This document shows positions 42,098 through 49,920 of a DNA stretch of 64,000 bases, piece by piece. The translations under genes and the position numbers were made by a program. The DNA is from Psychrobacillus sp044762745 (GTDB lineage: Bacteria > Bacillota > Bacilli > Bacillales_A > Planococcaceae). Each line of letters begins with the position of its first letter. Within the stretch, counting starts at the first letter, position 1. The stretch spans positions 1 to 64,000 of the forward strand of contig NZ_JBIWEX010000008.1 of assembly GCF_044762745.1 (NCBI RefSeq). The letters run 5' to 3'. The notes under the pieces are model-generated. The model saw nothing but the letters and a program-made list of their open reading frames with translations, was not told where the DNA came from and did no database searches.

Positions 42098-42946
42098 CTA
42101 GCTAGAATAAAATAATAGGCTTTTCGCTTTTTTGTATACAGGGTAATCGACAAACTGATTATTTACCGCTATTGAAGCCACCCCATTTTCTTCCGCCGCT
42201 TCGAATGCCTTTACAATTGCCTTTGCATCATTAATCTCATCTACTGAAGGTGAGAATATTTCATGAGTCATTTGTATTTGCTTCGGATGGATAATGAGTT
42301 TTCCTTTAAAGCCAAGTTGTTTCGCATGTTTCGCTTCATTTTCAAAACCTGCTTCATTATGGAAGTCTGCATAAACAGTATCAATTGGTGACCCTATTCC
42401 TGCTGCTCTAGAGGCAATGACAATTTGAGAACGGGCAAATAACAATTCCGTCCCACTAGCTGAAAGTTCGCATCCTATATCTAACGAAAAATCGATTGAA
42501 CCAAACGCTAGTTTGGAAACCAACTCATCTTCAGCTGCAATCGCATACGCAAATTGAATTCCTTTTGCCGTTTCAATTAAAGGGATTACTTGGAAAGCAG
42601 ATGAGTGATCCATGGTAACTTCTCGGATTTTCTTGCAAACGAGTCTAATGTCATGCTCACTTTCCGATTTAGGTACGACAATACCTGCTGCACCATTTGT
42701 TACCGCACAGATTAAGTCTTCCTCCCAAAAAGATGTCTCACAATCGTTAATCCTTACCAAAATCTCTTTTTCTTTGCTAAACCTTATTAATGACTCTTTA
42801 ACCGTTTTCCTTGCATTTTCTTTTTCAGCTAATGCGACTGCATCTTCTAAATCGATGATGATACAGTCTGCATCAGATGCAATCGCTTTTTTTATCATGT
42901 CCTTGTTAGTCCCAGGTACAAATAAATAAGATCTTGCTAGATTCAT
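42098..42946 (-). CDS. CitE-like CoA ester lyase (HpcH/HpaI family)
   Basis: 282 residues, a TIM-barrel lyase. It has LARSYLFVPGTNKDMIKKA (acyl-CoA lyase start), DCIIIDLEDAV (about 27-37), the metal/Arg region VRINDCET, PLIETAKGI (about 135) and LAFGSIDFSLDIG (about 155-168), like citrate lyase beta subunit, citramalyl-CoA or malyl-CoA lyases. It splits a hydroxyacyl-CoA into acetyl-CoA plus glyoxylate or pyruvate. The CoA transferase at 37273 could supply the CoA ester. It lies between tarD (ten bases) and the dehydrogenase (17 bases). Confidence 0.85.
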   Translation of the reverse strand: MNLARSYLFVPGTNKDMIKKAIASDADCIIIDLEDAVALAEKENARKTVKESLIRFSKEKEILVRINDCETSFWEEDLICAVTNGAAGIVVPKSESEHDIRLVCKKIREVTMDHSSAFQVIPLIETAKGIQFAYAIAAEDELVSKLAFGSIDFSLDIGCELSASGTELLFARSQIVIASRAAGIGSPIDTVYADFHNEAGFENEAKHAKQLGFKGKLIIHPKQIQMTHEIFSPSVDEINDAKAIVKAFEAAEENGVASIAVNNQFVDYPVYKKAKSLLFYSS

Positions 42947-42963
42947 GGATTATCCCTCATTTA

Positions 42964-44037
42964 TTAAATTGGTTTGTAGGCTTTTTCCTCTATGTTGGCA
43001 ATAATGGCATCAGTTACTTCTGTAATATTAGACTTTCCACCAATATCAGGAGTTTTAATGCCGGCATGCAATGTATTTTCAATTGCATCTAACACGAGTG
43101 TCCCCATTTCCACCTCACCTAGATGATCCAACATCATTTTAGCCGTCCAAATTTGGCCAATCGGATTCGCAATACCTTTTCCGTAAATATCAGGAGCTGA
43201 GCCATGGACCGGTTCAAACATAGAAGGATATTTGCCGTTTAAATTTACATTAGCAGCAGGAGCTATTCCGATACTTCCCATAATTGCTCCGCCTATATCA
43301 CTTAAAATATCTCCAAATAGATTACTTGCTACGACAACATCCATCGTTTGTGGTTTTGTAATGAAAAAAGCAGATAGGGCATCAATGTGAATATTCTGAA
43401 CCTGAATATCCGAGAAATTTTGTGCTATTTCAGCTAATACTTCATCCCAAAAAGGCATGGAGTGGACGATTCCATTCGATTTGGTAGCGCTCGTTAAATG
43501 TCCACTTCTTTTTCTAGCTAGTTCAAATGCATATTCCATCACGCGAGAAACGCCTTTTTTTGTGAAGACAGAGTTCTGGACGACAATCTCATCCATCCCA
43601 TTGTGAACTCTTCCCCCGCTGCTACTATATTCGCCCTCACTATTTTCTCGGACGATCATAATATCGAAATCTTGTGGATTGGATAAAGGAGATACCATTC
43701 CTTTTAAAAGTCTTGCAGGTCTTACATTAATGACCTGTTCAAATTCTCGGCGAATTTTTAAAAGTAGACCACCTAAAGAAATATGATCTTTTACTAAAGA
43801 CGGATCCCCAATCGCTCCTAAAAAGATCGCATCACTTTGACTTAGTAAATCTAAACCATCGTCTGGCATCATTTGCCCGTGTTCAACATAATACTGAGAA
43901 CTCCATGGATAATGCGTATAATTGAATGTCAATCCTCCATGAATTTTCGCAACTGTATCTAATACGCGTAATGCTTCTGGTACAACTTCTTTTCCTATTC
44001 CATCACCAGGAATAACGGATAGCTCAATTTTTTTCAA
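42964..44037 (-). CDS. ttuC: Tartrate dehydrogenase / D-malate dehydrogenase (isocitrate/isopropylmalate dehydrogenase family)
   Basis: 357 residues from a TTG at 44037, seven bases after AGGAG; a longer ATG start at 44055 would put that site inside the gene. Features are SVIPGDGIGKEVVPEA, the NAD/substrate loop VRENSEGEYSSSGGR (about 135), TKSNGIVHSM, DALSAFFI, DVVVASNLFGDILSDIG (metal Asp residues, about 220-240) and PVHGSAPDIYGKG. The family (TtuC/DmlA/YcsA) oxidises meso-, L-tartrate or D-malate, giving oxaloglycolate, D-glycerate or pyruvate. It follows gntR by 32 bases. Confidence 0.9.
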   Translation of the reverse strand: MKKIELSVIPGDGIGKEVVPEALRVLDTVAKIHGGLTFNYTHYPWSSQYYVEHGQMMPDDGLDLLSQSDAIFLGAIGDPSLVKDHISLGGLLLKIRREFEQVINVRPARLLKGMVSPLSNPQDFDIMIVRENSEGEYSSSGGRVHNGMDEIVVQNSVFTKKGVSRVMEYAFELARKRSGHLTSATKSNGIVHSMPFWDEVLAEIAQNFSDIQVQNIHIDALSAFFITKPQTMDVVVASNLFGDILSDIGGAIMGSIGIAPAANVNLNGKYPSMFEPVHGSAPDIYGKGIANPIGQIWTAKMMLDHLGEVEMGTLVLDAIENTLHAGIKTPDIGGKSNITEVTDAIIANIEEKAYKPI

Positions 44038-44069
44038 ATTAAATCTCCTCTCCATTTGAATTGTTTACT

Positions 44070-44735
44070 TCAGTTCTTTTGAATCATTTTGATTAAATTT
44101 TCTTTAGTTCTTCTAATATGTTTTTCCGTCACTTCTCTTAATTTCATTGCATCTTTTTCTTTAATATATTTCAACATTAAACGGTGCTCATCGTGAGACT
44201 CCGGTAGATGATTCGCAAGTAAACTTGGAGTATTTGGCGGAATTCCTTTCCACAATGTATGGATAAAGGATTTAATTCTTCTCCACGGACAAGCTTCGAT
44301 AATTATTTGATGAAACTCTTTGTTTAATATCACATATTCGTGCATATCACGTTCACTACTTTTTAAGTGAAGCATTTTTTCATATAGATATTCTAGTTCT
44401 TTTATGTCCTCTTCCTCTAAATAGGGAAGAGATTGAACTACTACTTCTCCTTCTAACATTTGTCTAAGCTGATAAATTTCTTCAATGTCTTCTATCGATA
44501 TAGGTGTAACGATAGCTCCTTTTCTTGGTTCAATACGAACTAGCCCTTCTACTTCTAGTTGTCTTAACGCTTCACGAAGTGGCATTCTGCTCACTCCTAG
44601 TTTTTGGGCCCATTCTTCTTGTGTGAGCCGATCACCCATTTGAAATTCACCTTTTAGTATCAAATCTCTTAATTTGGTCGTTACCTTAGATTGTAAAGTA
44701 GCTCGATCCTGCTCCGTTAATTTGAAATTTTCCAT
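44070..44735 (-). CDS. GntR-family regulator (FCD subfamily)
   Basis: 221 residues. The N-terminal winged helix (about 10-75, GDRLTQEEWAQKLGVSRMPLREALRQL split as MGDRLTQEEWAQ and GVSRMPLREAL) is followed by an FCD ligand domain (about 85-215) with His/Asp residues for a metal-carboxylate ligand. FCD regulators often sense dicarboxylates. It sits within the island between the reductase and ttuC genes, so it is the likely local control protein. TGTAT/ATACA sites upstream of the TRAP and MmgE genes are candidate operators. Confidence 0.88.
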   Translation of the reverse strand: MENFKLTEQDRATLQSKVTTKLRDLILKGEFQMGDRLTQEEWAQKLGVSRMPLREALRQLEVEGLVRIEPRKGAIVTPISIEDIEEIYQLRQMLEGEVVVQSLPYLEEEDIKELEYLYEKMLHLKSSERDMHEYVILNKEFHQIIIEACPWRRIKSFIHTLWKGIPPNTPSLLANHLPESHDEHRLMLKYIKEKDAMKLREVTEKHIRRTKENLIKMIQKN

Positions 44736-44745
44736 TGCGCACTCC

Positions 44746-45654
44746 CTAACTCGTTGCGGATATAGTTTTTTCCCTTATTTCCACATCGAACATTTCTTCT
44801 ATATGCTTTACAATGGCCGTATGGTCTTCCTGCCCTTTTCCGTTCGACCAGGCTTGCTTCCATAATTGAAAAGAAGCACTCGATATAAACATAGGAACCT
44901 TTTCCTCTTCCGCCATACTCAAGGCGATTTTTAAATCTTTTACCATTAAATCGAGTGTAAACCCTATCTCGAAGTTTCTCGTTAACACTTGGTTCGGGAA
45001 TTTAAAATCACTCGAAAAACTTTTTCCTGTACTGGAATTAATGACGTCCAACATTTTAGTTGGGTCTAATCCTAGTTTTACCCCAAGAGCCATTGCTTCT
45101 CCTGTTGCCGCTAAAGTCGTTGCAGAAATCATATTGTTTAATGCTTTTATCGTATGACCGGCGCCAATTTCTCCAACATGAATAATATTCTGTCCAATGA
45201 AATTTAAGAGGGGTTTTACTTCTTCAAAATCGGCAACTTCCCCGCCGACCATGATGGACAATGTCCCATCTTCAGCCTTTTTCACGCCTCCACTAACAGG
45301 AGCATCGATCATCCGCAATCCTTTCGTTTTTAGCATTTCGCTCAGTTCCTTCGTCACCGAAGGAATGGATGTGGTCATATCGATTAATAGGCTGTTCGGC
45401 CGTAACTCTTTTATCAAGCCTTGTTGCCCTGTTAAAATTTCTTTGACGATATATACATTAGGGAGAACAGTAATTACATAAGGAAACTTCAACGCTAAAT
45501 CAGCTGGACTTTCTGCTTCTACTGCTCCTAAACCTACTAATGTTTGCATAAACGCTTTATTGACATCGAAAACACCTACTTCAACACCTTGATCTAATAA
45601 CCTTTTTGCAATCCTACCCCCCATATTGCCTAAACCGATAATCCCTACTCTCAT
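44746..45654 (-). CDS. 2-hydroxy-3-oxopropionate (tartronate semialdehyde) reductase-like dehydrogenase
   Basis: 302 residues of the beta-hydroxyacid dehydrogenase family. It has the Rossmann motif GIIGLGNMGGRIA (about 4-16), DAPVSGGVKKAEDGTLSIMVGG (117-138; DAPVSGG is the substrate signature) and GHTIKALNNM (about 166-175; the catalytic Lys is in this motif). It reduces tartronate semialdehyde to D-glycerate, or oxidises 3-hydroxyisobutyrate-like acids. In a tartrate island the former is more sensible. Its ATG overlaps the stop of the TtdB-like gene (TAATG), so the two are coupled. Confidence 0.85.
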   Translation of the reverse strand: MRVGIIGLGNMGGRIAKRLLDQGVEVGVFDVNKAFMQTLVGLGAVEAESPADLALKFPYVITVLPNVYIVKEILTGQQGLIKELRPNSLLIDMTTSIPSVTKELSEMLKTKGLRMIDAPVSGGVKKAEDGTLSIMVGGEVADFEEVKPLLNFIGQNIIHVGEIGAGHTIKALNNMISATTLAATGEAMALGVKLGLDPTKMLDVINSSTGKSFSSDFKFPNQVLTRNFEIGFTLDLMVKDLKIALSMAEEEKVPMFISSASFQLWKQAWSNGKGQEDHTAIVKHIEEMFDVEIREKTISATS

Positions 45655-46232
45655 TATTTTTCGATCCTTTCTATTTCGGAATCATATGACTTATATTTAG
45701 AAACGCCCTCTTCGTAAATATCTCCACCATACATATCATTAATGACAAACACTGGAAAGTTCTCAATCGTTAATCTTCTTATTGCTTCTGTCCCTAAATC
45801 TTCATACGCAACTATTTCAGAAGATTTGATCGAACGAGAAATTAATGCGGCAGCTCCACCAACTGCACCGAAATAGACAGCCTTATGCTTTATCATTGCT
45901 TTCTTCACATCATCGCTACGGTATCCCTTTCCAATCATCCCCTTTAATCCTGCTTCCAGTAATCTTGGTGTATATAAATCCATTCTTCCACTAGTCGTTG
46001 GTCCAGCTGAACCAATAACTTTTCCGGGCTTTGCTGGTGTTGGTCCTACATAGTAAATCACTTGATTGGATAGATTAATTGGGAAAGGAATTCCTTCTTT
46101 TTCTTGTTCAATCATTCGTTTATGAGCAGCATCTCTCGCAGTATAAACAACGCCAGATATCAGTACGCGGTCGCCTGCTTTTAATGAAATAAGGTCAGCT
46201 TCTTGTAATGGTAGATTTATTTTTTTCTGCAC
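45654..46232 (-). CDS. ttdB: L(+)-tartrate dehydratase beta subunit / class I fumarase C-terminal subunit
   Basis: 192 residues, the swivelling beta domain of Fe-S hydro-lyases. It has GDRVLISGVVYTARDAAHKRM, YYVGPTPAKPGKVIGSAGPT split as YYVGPTPAKPG and GSAGPTTSGRMDLYTP (about 73-95), and GMIGKGYRSDDV. The start is a GTG nine bases after AAGGAG. With TtdA (46436) it forms the [4Fe-4S] enzyme that dehydrates L-tartrate to oxaloacetate or hydrates fumarate; sequence alone cannot separate the two. The island context favours tartrate. A nested repeat lies between the subunits. Confidence 0.82.
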   Translation of the reverse strand: MQKKINLPLQEADLISLKAGDRVLISGVVYTARDAAHKRMIEQEKEGIPFPINLSNQVIYYVGPTPAKPGKVIGSAGPTTSGRMDLYTPRLLEAGLKGMIGKGYRSDDVKKAMIKHKAVYFGAVGGAAALISRSIKSSEIVAYEDLGTEAIRRLTIENFPVFVINDMYGGDIYEEGVSKYKSYDSEIERIEK

Positions 46233-46252
46233 AGTTTGCTCTCCTTAATATC

Positions 46253-46433
46253 AAATTCGCCTTGGCGTATTTGTGCCCAGATTTTTATCTAGCTCGCTCG
46301 ATAAATTCCTTTAAAAATCTGTGGCATCCGCCGGGGGCATTAACTTTATTCAGCAGGGGTTTGCGGATTCCTACTGAATTGTATTCATGCTTTGCATTCA
46401 TCTCACTACTTATAGAAATGGGAAAATCTGCTG
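46253..46433 (-). repeat. Nested-palindrome repeat in the 5' region of ttdB
   Basis: AAATTCGCCTTGGCGTATTT, CCAGATTTTTATCTAGC-type inner palindrome (TCTAGCTCGCTCGATAAA), AAAAATCTGTGGCATCCGCC and GGGGGCATTAA follow in the order seen at 38477. The later part has TTCAGCAGGGG and TACTGAATTG. It breaks the ttdA-ttdB pair with a 200-base untranslated spacer, while most other gaps in this stretch are 10-35 bases. Confidence 0.7.
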
Positions 46434-46435
46434 AA

Positions 46436-47281
46436 TTAAGTTAAAATAATGGTTTGATGGCGGCTGGCGTGACAGTTAAGGTTAACCGCAACAGGTAGTG
46501 CGGCTATATGACAGGATTCAACCTCTACTTTTACATCTAGTGCGGTTGTACTTCCACCCATCCCTTGTGGACCGATACCTAGTCGGTTGATCTCCTTCAT
46601 CAGCTCCTCTTCTAGCTCAGCAACAACAGGGTCTTCATGGCGAATACCTAAAGGCCGAAACAATGATTTTTTCGCTAAGTAAGCACAGCGCTCAAAGTTT
46701 CCACCAATACCAACACCTACTACTAGCGGAGGACACGCATTAGGACCAGCTTCTTTTACGATCGATAGAATATATTTTTTCACTCCTTCAATCCCATCTG
46801 AAGGTTTTAACATCTTCAAATCACTCATATTTTCTGCGCCTCCACCTTTTGCAGTCATATGAATCGTTATACTGTCTCCCTCCACTAAGTCGAGATGGAC
46901 AATGGCTGGTGTATTATCTCCTGTATTTTTGCGATTCAATGGATTATAAATGATGGAATTTCGCAAATAACCTTCTCCGTATCCCTTTTTGACTCCTTCA
47001 TTAATCGCATCGACCAAGCTTCCTCCAACAATATGACAGTCTTGGCCTACTTCCACGATGAAGACGGCTGTTCCAGTATCCTGACACATTGGCACTTGTT
47101 CAGTTTTAGCGATATCCGCATTCTCGATTAACTGGCTAATCACTTCTTTCCCTATTGCTGATTGTTCGGTTTGTAGCGCTAGTTTAAAAGCAGAATAAAC
47201 ATCTTCCCCCAAATTGTAATTTGATTTCTTACACATCTCTGCAACTTGTTCAACGATATGTTCGTAATGGATTATTTTCAT
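46436..47281 (-). CDS. ttdA: L(+)-tartrate dehydratase alpha subunit / class I fumarase N-terminal subunit
   Basis: 281 residues. The Fe-S cluster cysteines are seen in VPMCQDTGTAVF (Cys about 61), GPNACPPLVVGVGIGGNFERC (two Cys, about 181-201) and the C-terminal region. RNSIIYNPLNRKNTGDNTPA and GGSTTALDVKVE are family signatures. This is the two-subunit form of class I fumarase/tartrate dehydratase. It is followed, after a repeat, by ttdB. The start is ATG. Oxygen sensitivity of the cluster is expected for the family. Confidence 0.85.
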   Translation of the reverse strand: MKIIHYEHIVEQVAEMCKKSNYNLGEDVYSAFKLALQTEQSAIGKEVISQLIENADIAKTEQVPMCQDTGTAVFIVEVGQDCHIVGGSLVDAINEGVKKGYGEGYLRNSIIYNPLNRKNTGDNTPAIVHLDLVEGDSITIHMTAKGGGAENMSDLKMLKPSDGIEGVKKYILSIVKEAGPNACPPLVVGVGIGGNFERCAYLAKKSLFRPLGIRHEDPVVAELEEELMKEINRLGIGPQGMGGSTTALDVKVEVESCHIAALPVAVNLNCHASRHQTIILT

Positions 47282-47306
47282 CTACTATCCTACTTTCTCC
47301 TTTTTT

Positions 47307-47801
47307 CTAACGCACAATATAAAAGGTTCCAAGTGCCTTTGCTATTAACCTTCCTTCATCATCTGTAATATCACACTCAGAAACTACCGTATTCTTTCCT
47401 TGATAAAGGATAGTAGGACTTGCGATCAAACGAGAACCTTGCCCCTTTTTGATAAAGTTTACTTTTAGTTCTAAAGTCAAAACCTTTTCTCCCTCTTCCA
47501 GAGATTTTAATATTTGAAATCCAATGGCGACATCCGCCAGTGTGTAAATAGAGCCCCCCTGAGCAACACCATATGTATTTTCATTTTGAATGCCTAATTT
47601 CATTTCAGTTGTGCCATTTTCATTTTGTTGAATCCCTAAAAATCTCCCTAAAAAGTGCATCGGGATATCGGTTAATTGCTCATCAGTAGAGGAAGCCTGA
47701 TAAAGAGACAGTAAGTAGGATATCTGGCTTAGCTCATGATTACTTAAGCTTTTTAATGTGTTTTGTATAAAGTTGAGTTGTTCATTTTTATTAGCTTCCA
47801 T
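47307..47801 (-). CDS. PaaI-type hotdog-fold thioesterase
   Basis: 164 residues. An N-terminal helical part is followed by a hotdog domain (about 50-160), with GVAQGGSIYTLADVAIGFQI (catalytic Asp/Glu area, about 78-97), LTLELKVNFIKKGQG and VVSECDITDDEGRLIAKALGTF. This is the PaaI/YigI thioesterase pattern, hydrolysing an acyl-CoA. It lies between the MmgE/PrpD gene and ttdA, so the natural substrate may be a CoA intermediate of this pathway. AAGGAGG precedes the start. Confidence 0.78.
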   Translation of the reverse strand: MEANKNEQLNFIQNTLKSLSNHELSQISYLLSLYQASSTDEQLTDIPMHFLGRFLGIQQNENGTTEMKLGIQNENTYGVAQGGSIYTLADVAIGFQILKSLEEGEKVLTLELKVNFIKKGQGSRLIASPTILYQGKNTVVSECDITDDEGRLIAKALGTFYIVR

Positions 47802-47835
47802 CGTATTTCCCCCTCCTTATCTTGCTTCCCTTTTA

Positions 47836-49173
47836 TTAGTTAGCCATTACAGATTCCGCACTCTCTATAAACTCTAGTGCTAAAATATCTCGTATAATCT
47901 GCTGTTTTTTTATATCGGAAATTTCGTTGGTCATATTCGTAAACTTGTCAATTAGTTCTTCTGCAGTAACAGCGTTTTCTGGGTCGCCTTTTGGAAAATC
48001 GGATTGTTTATGGATCGTTTCTCCATTCGCTAAAACAACTTCTACTGTAGCTCCCCATTGTTCTGGGTAGTTCGCATTGATATGTGGATCAATACTTACA
48101 TGTACTTTTTTCAATAGTTGTCGAATTTGACTGTCCCATAAAGTAGATTCATTAAAATCTGCTAAGCCTGCGCTTCCAGTTAAAATCGCTAATGCTGAAC
48201 AAAATTGCAAACTAAATTTAGCAGCATACTCGGTTGTTGGGTCATCATTGTCTGTTATATCTATGGCAGCTTTATATGATTTAACCGTAATAGACTCAAT
48301 TTCCTCAAAGGTTGGTCTGCGTTCCTGAAAAATTTCAATTAATAAATCAATTGCATGATGCGTATGGCGGCAGGATGCATGAATTTTAAAGGAATTCTCT
48401 AGAATTTTGAATTCTTTTCCTAAACCTTCTGTTATTTTGGATGCATCATATTGATCACTCATCGCTTTAAAAAATCCACGATCACCTTCCAAAATTTTTC
48501 TTGGACCAGTAAAACCTTTATGTGCTAATAGTGCTGCTAGAACTCCATTCATTGCTGCTTTTCCAGAATGTAGTTGTTTGGTCATTGCACCATCTACGAT
48601 AAATTCCCATAGTCCAGCTGCTTGTGTACCTGCATTTCCTAATGCAAAAACCATTTCATCTTCCGTCAGATGAAGTAATTTTGCAGCCGCAATAGCTGCA
48701 CCAAATGTTCCACACGTCGCAGTATTATGCCAATAGTAGTAATGGGACGGGGAAACTGCTTCTCCAATTCTAAAACAAACTTCATAGCCAATAACGATTG
48801 CGGTTATTAACTCTTTCCCAGATAGCTTTTTCCATTGTGCTACAGCAAGTGCTGCGGGAATGACGACAGTAGCTGCATGGATAATGGACCCTTTATGAAT
48901 GTCATCTAGCTCTACTACATGACTTGCTGCACCATTTACAAGTGCTGCATTAATAGCAGACGATTTCCCTCCAGTAAAAAGGCTTGCTTGTTCTGAACCG
49001 CCCATCTCTTTTACTAGTTCACTTATCATCTGAACTGGTACTTTATTAGAACCAGCGATAGCTGATCCAAAATAATCCAATATACAAAGCTTTGTAAATT
49101 CTACAACTTCAGGCGGTATTTTCTCATAGGTTAGTTCTTGACTGTATTTGGCTAACTCTCTACTTAAATCCAT
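47836..49173 (-). CDS. MmgE/PrpD-family protein (first copy)
   Basis: 445 residues of the MmgE/PrpD fold (2-methylcitrate dehydratase, cis-aconitate decarboxylase and related enzymes). It has LDYFGSAIAGSNKVPVQ, NGAASHVVELDDIHKGSIIHAATVVIPAALA split as GAASHVVELDDIHKGS and IHAATVVIPAALA (about 83-110), HNTATCGTFGAAIAAAKLL (about 148) and KIHASCRHTHHAIDL (about 285). The hallmark His and Asp residues are kept. Its closest local relative is the second copy at 49921. It begins a run leading to ttdA. The reaction is unknown and could be dehydration or isomerisation of a hydroxy-carboxylate. Confidence 0.85.
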   Translation of the reverse strand: MDLSRELAKYSQELTYEKIPPEVVEFTKLCILDYFGSAIAGSNKVPVQMISELVKEMGGSEQASLFTGGKSSAINAALVNGAASHVVELDDIHKGSIIHAATVVIPAALAVAQWKKLSGKELITAIVIGYEVCFRIGEAVSPSHYYYWHNTATCGTFGAAIAAAKLLHLTEDEMVFALGNAGTQAAGLWEFIVDGAMTKQLHSGKAAMNGVLAALLAHKGFTGPRKILEGDRGFFKAMSDQYDASKITEGLGKEFKILENSFKIHASCRHTHHAIDLLIEIFQERRPTFEEIESITVKSYKAAIDITDNDDPTTEYAAKFSLQFCSALAILTGSAGLADFNESTLWDSQIRQLLKKVHVSIDPHINANYPEQWGATVEVVLANGETIHKQSDFPKGDPENAVTAEELIDKFTNMTNEISDIKKQQIIRDILALEFIESAESVMAN

Positions 49174-49284
49174 GTTTCAAGTCTCCTTTATGGAATATAA
49201 AAAAAGCATAAAGTGCATCTTGGGGTCCGTTATCTGAAATATTTAGCTCAACTTCTAATGGCTTTTATTCAAAATATGAGCGAT

Positions 49285-49389
49285 TCGCAAGATAGAGGTT
49301 GAAAATCGCAAGGTCATCAGTGAGAAGCGCAAAATAGACTCCACAAATCGCCAGATGCACAACTTGAATCGCAAGATACCCTGTTACCG
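49285..49389. repeat. 21-bp-period degenerate array D (core TCGCAAGAT)
   Basis: Five units start at 49285, 49306, 49327, 49348 and 49369, exactly 21 bases apart. The cores are TCGCAAG, TCGCAAG, GCGCAAA, TCGCCAG and TCGCAAG. The intervening bases vary but often end in GAAA before the next core. It lies in the control gap upstream of the minus-strand gene starting at 49173. Confidence 0.8.
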
Positions 49390-49411
49390 TGATGTATGCT
49401 CTATCGTTTAC

Positions 49412-49498
49412 TGTACTTTTTGTATAGGATACTTTCACTATGCTTTTTTAAAATGTTTTGATTTGGCGTGACGTTTTGTATTTTGTATCCAATAATAC
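49412..49498. promoter_or_regulatory. Candidate FCD/GntR operator half-sites upstream of the MmgE/PrpD gene
   Basis: TTGTATAGGATAC lies near 49420-49432 and TTGTATCCAATAATAC at 49483-49498. The word TTGTATCCAATAA recurs, in reverse orientation, at 52509-52521 in front of dctP. The shared word and the position in two control gaps suggest one common regulator, probably the local GntR protein. Confidence 0.45.
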
Positions 49499-49509
49499 TT
49501 CAAAAATTT

Positions 49510-49899
49510 TTAGTTCTTTTCTTCTTTATCCATTTCATCAAAAACTTCTTTTGCCGTTCTAAAACTATCAATCGCTGCTGGCACTCCACAATAAATAGCA
49601 GTCTGTAAAAATATTTCTTGAATTTCATCTTTCGTTAGACCATTATTGATGGCCCCTCTCACATGAAGTTTTAATTCATGTGGTCTATTTAAAGCGGTAA
49701 TCATGGCGAGATTTAACATACTTCTTGTTTTCTTTGGTAGACCTGGTCTTGCCCAGATCTCCCCCCAACAATATTCTGTTACGAGTTCTTGCATTGGCAT
49801 ATTAAAATCAGTTGCATTTTGAATGGAACTATCTACATACTCTGCTCCGAGAACACTGCGTCTTATTTCTAATCCTTTTTCAAATTTTTCTTTGTTCAT
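49510..49899 (-). CDS. Carboxymuconolactone decarboxylase-family protein
   Basis: 129 residues, a small helical protein of the CMD/AhpD family. It has YCWGEIWARPGLPKKTRSMLNLAMI (YCWGEIWARPGL then SMLNLAMITAL, about 43-75), ELKLHVRGAINNGLTKDEI and YCGVPAAIDSFRTAKEVF, as in 4-carboxymuconolactone decarboxylase. There is no CxxC peroxidatic motif, so it is PcaC-like rather than AhpD-like. It follows the second MmgE/PrpD gene by 21 bases. The substrate here is unlikely to be a classic protocatechuate intermediate, as no other such genes are near. Confidence 0.8.
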   Translation of the reverse strand: MNKEKFEKGLEIRRSVLGAEYVDSSIQNATDFNMPMQELVTEYCWGEIWARPGLPKKTRSMLNLAMITALNRPHELKLHVRGAINNGLTKDEIQEIFLQTAIYCGVPAAIDSFRTAKEVFDEMDKEEKN

Positions 49900-49920
49900 A
49901 ACGATTCTCCTGCCTCTTTT

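Larger units (their letters stand above)
49174..49509. other. Gene-free control region of the MmgE/PrpD-ttdA genes
   Basis: This 336-base gap holds array D (49285-49389) and TGTAT/ATAC half-sites (49412-49498). No coding region is visible. The promoter for the minus-strand run starting at 49173 must lie here. Confidence 0.65.
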
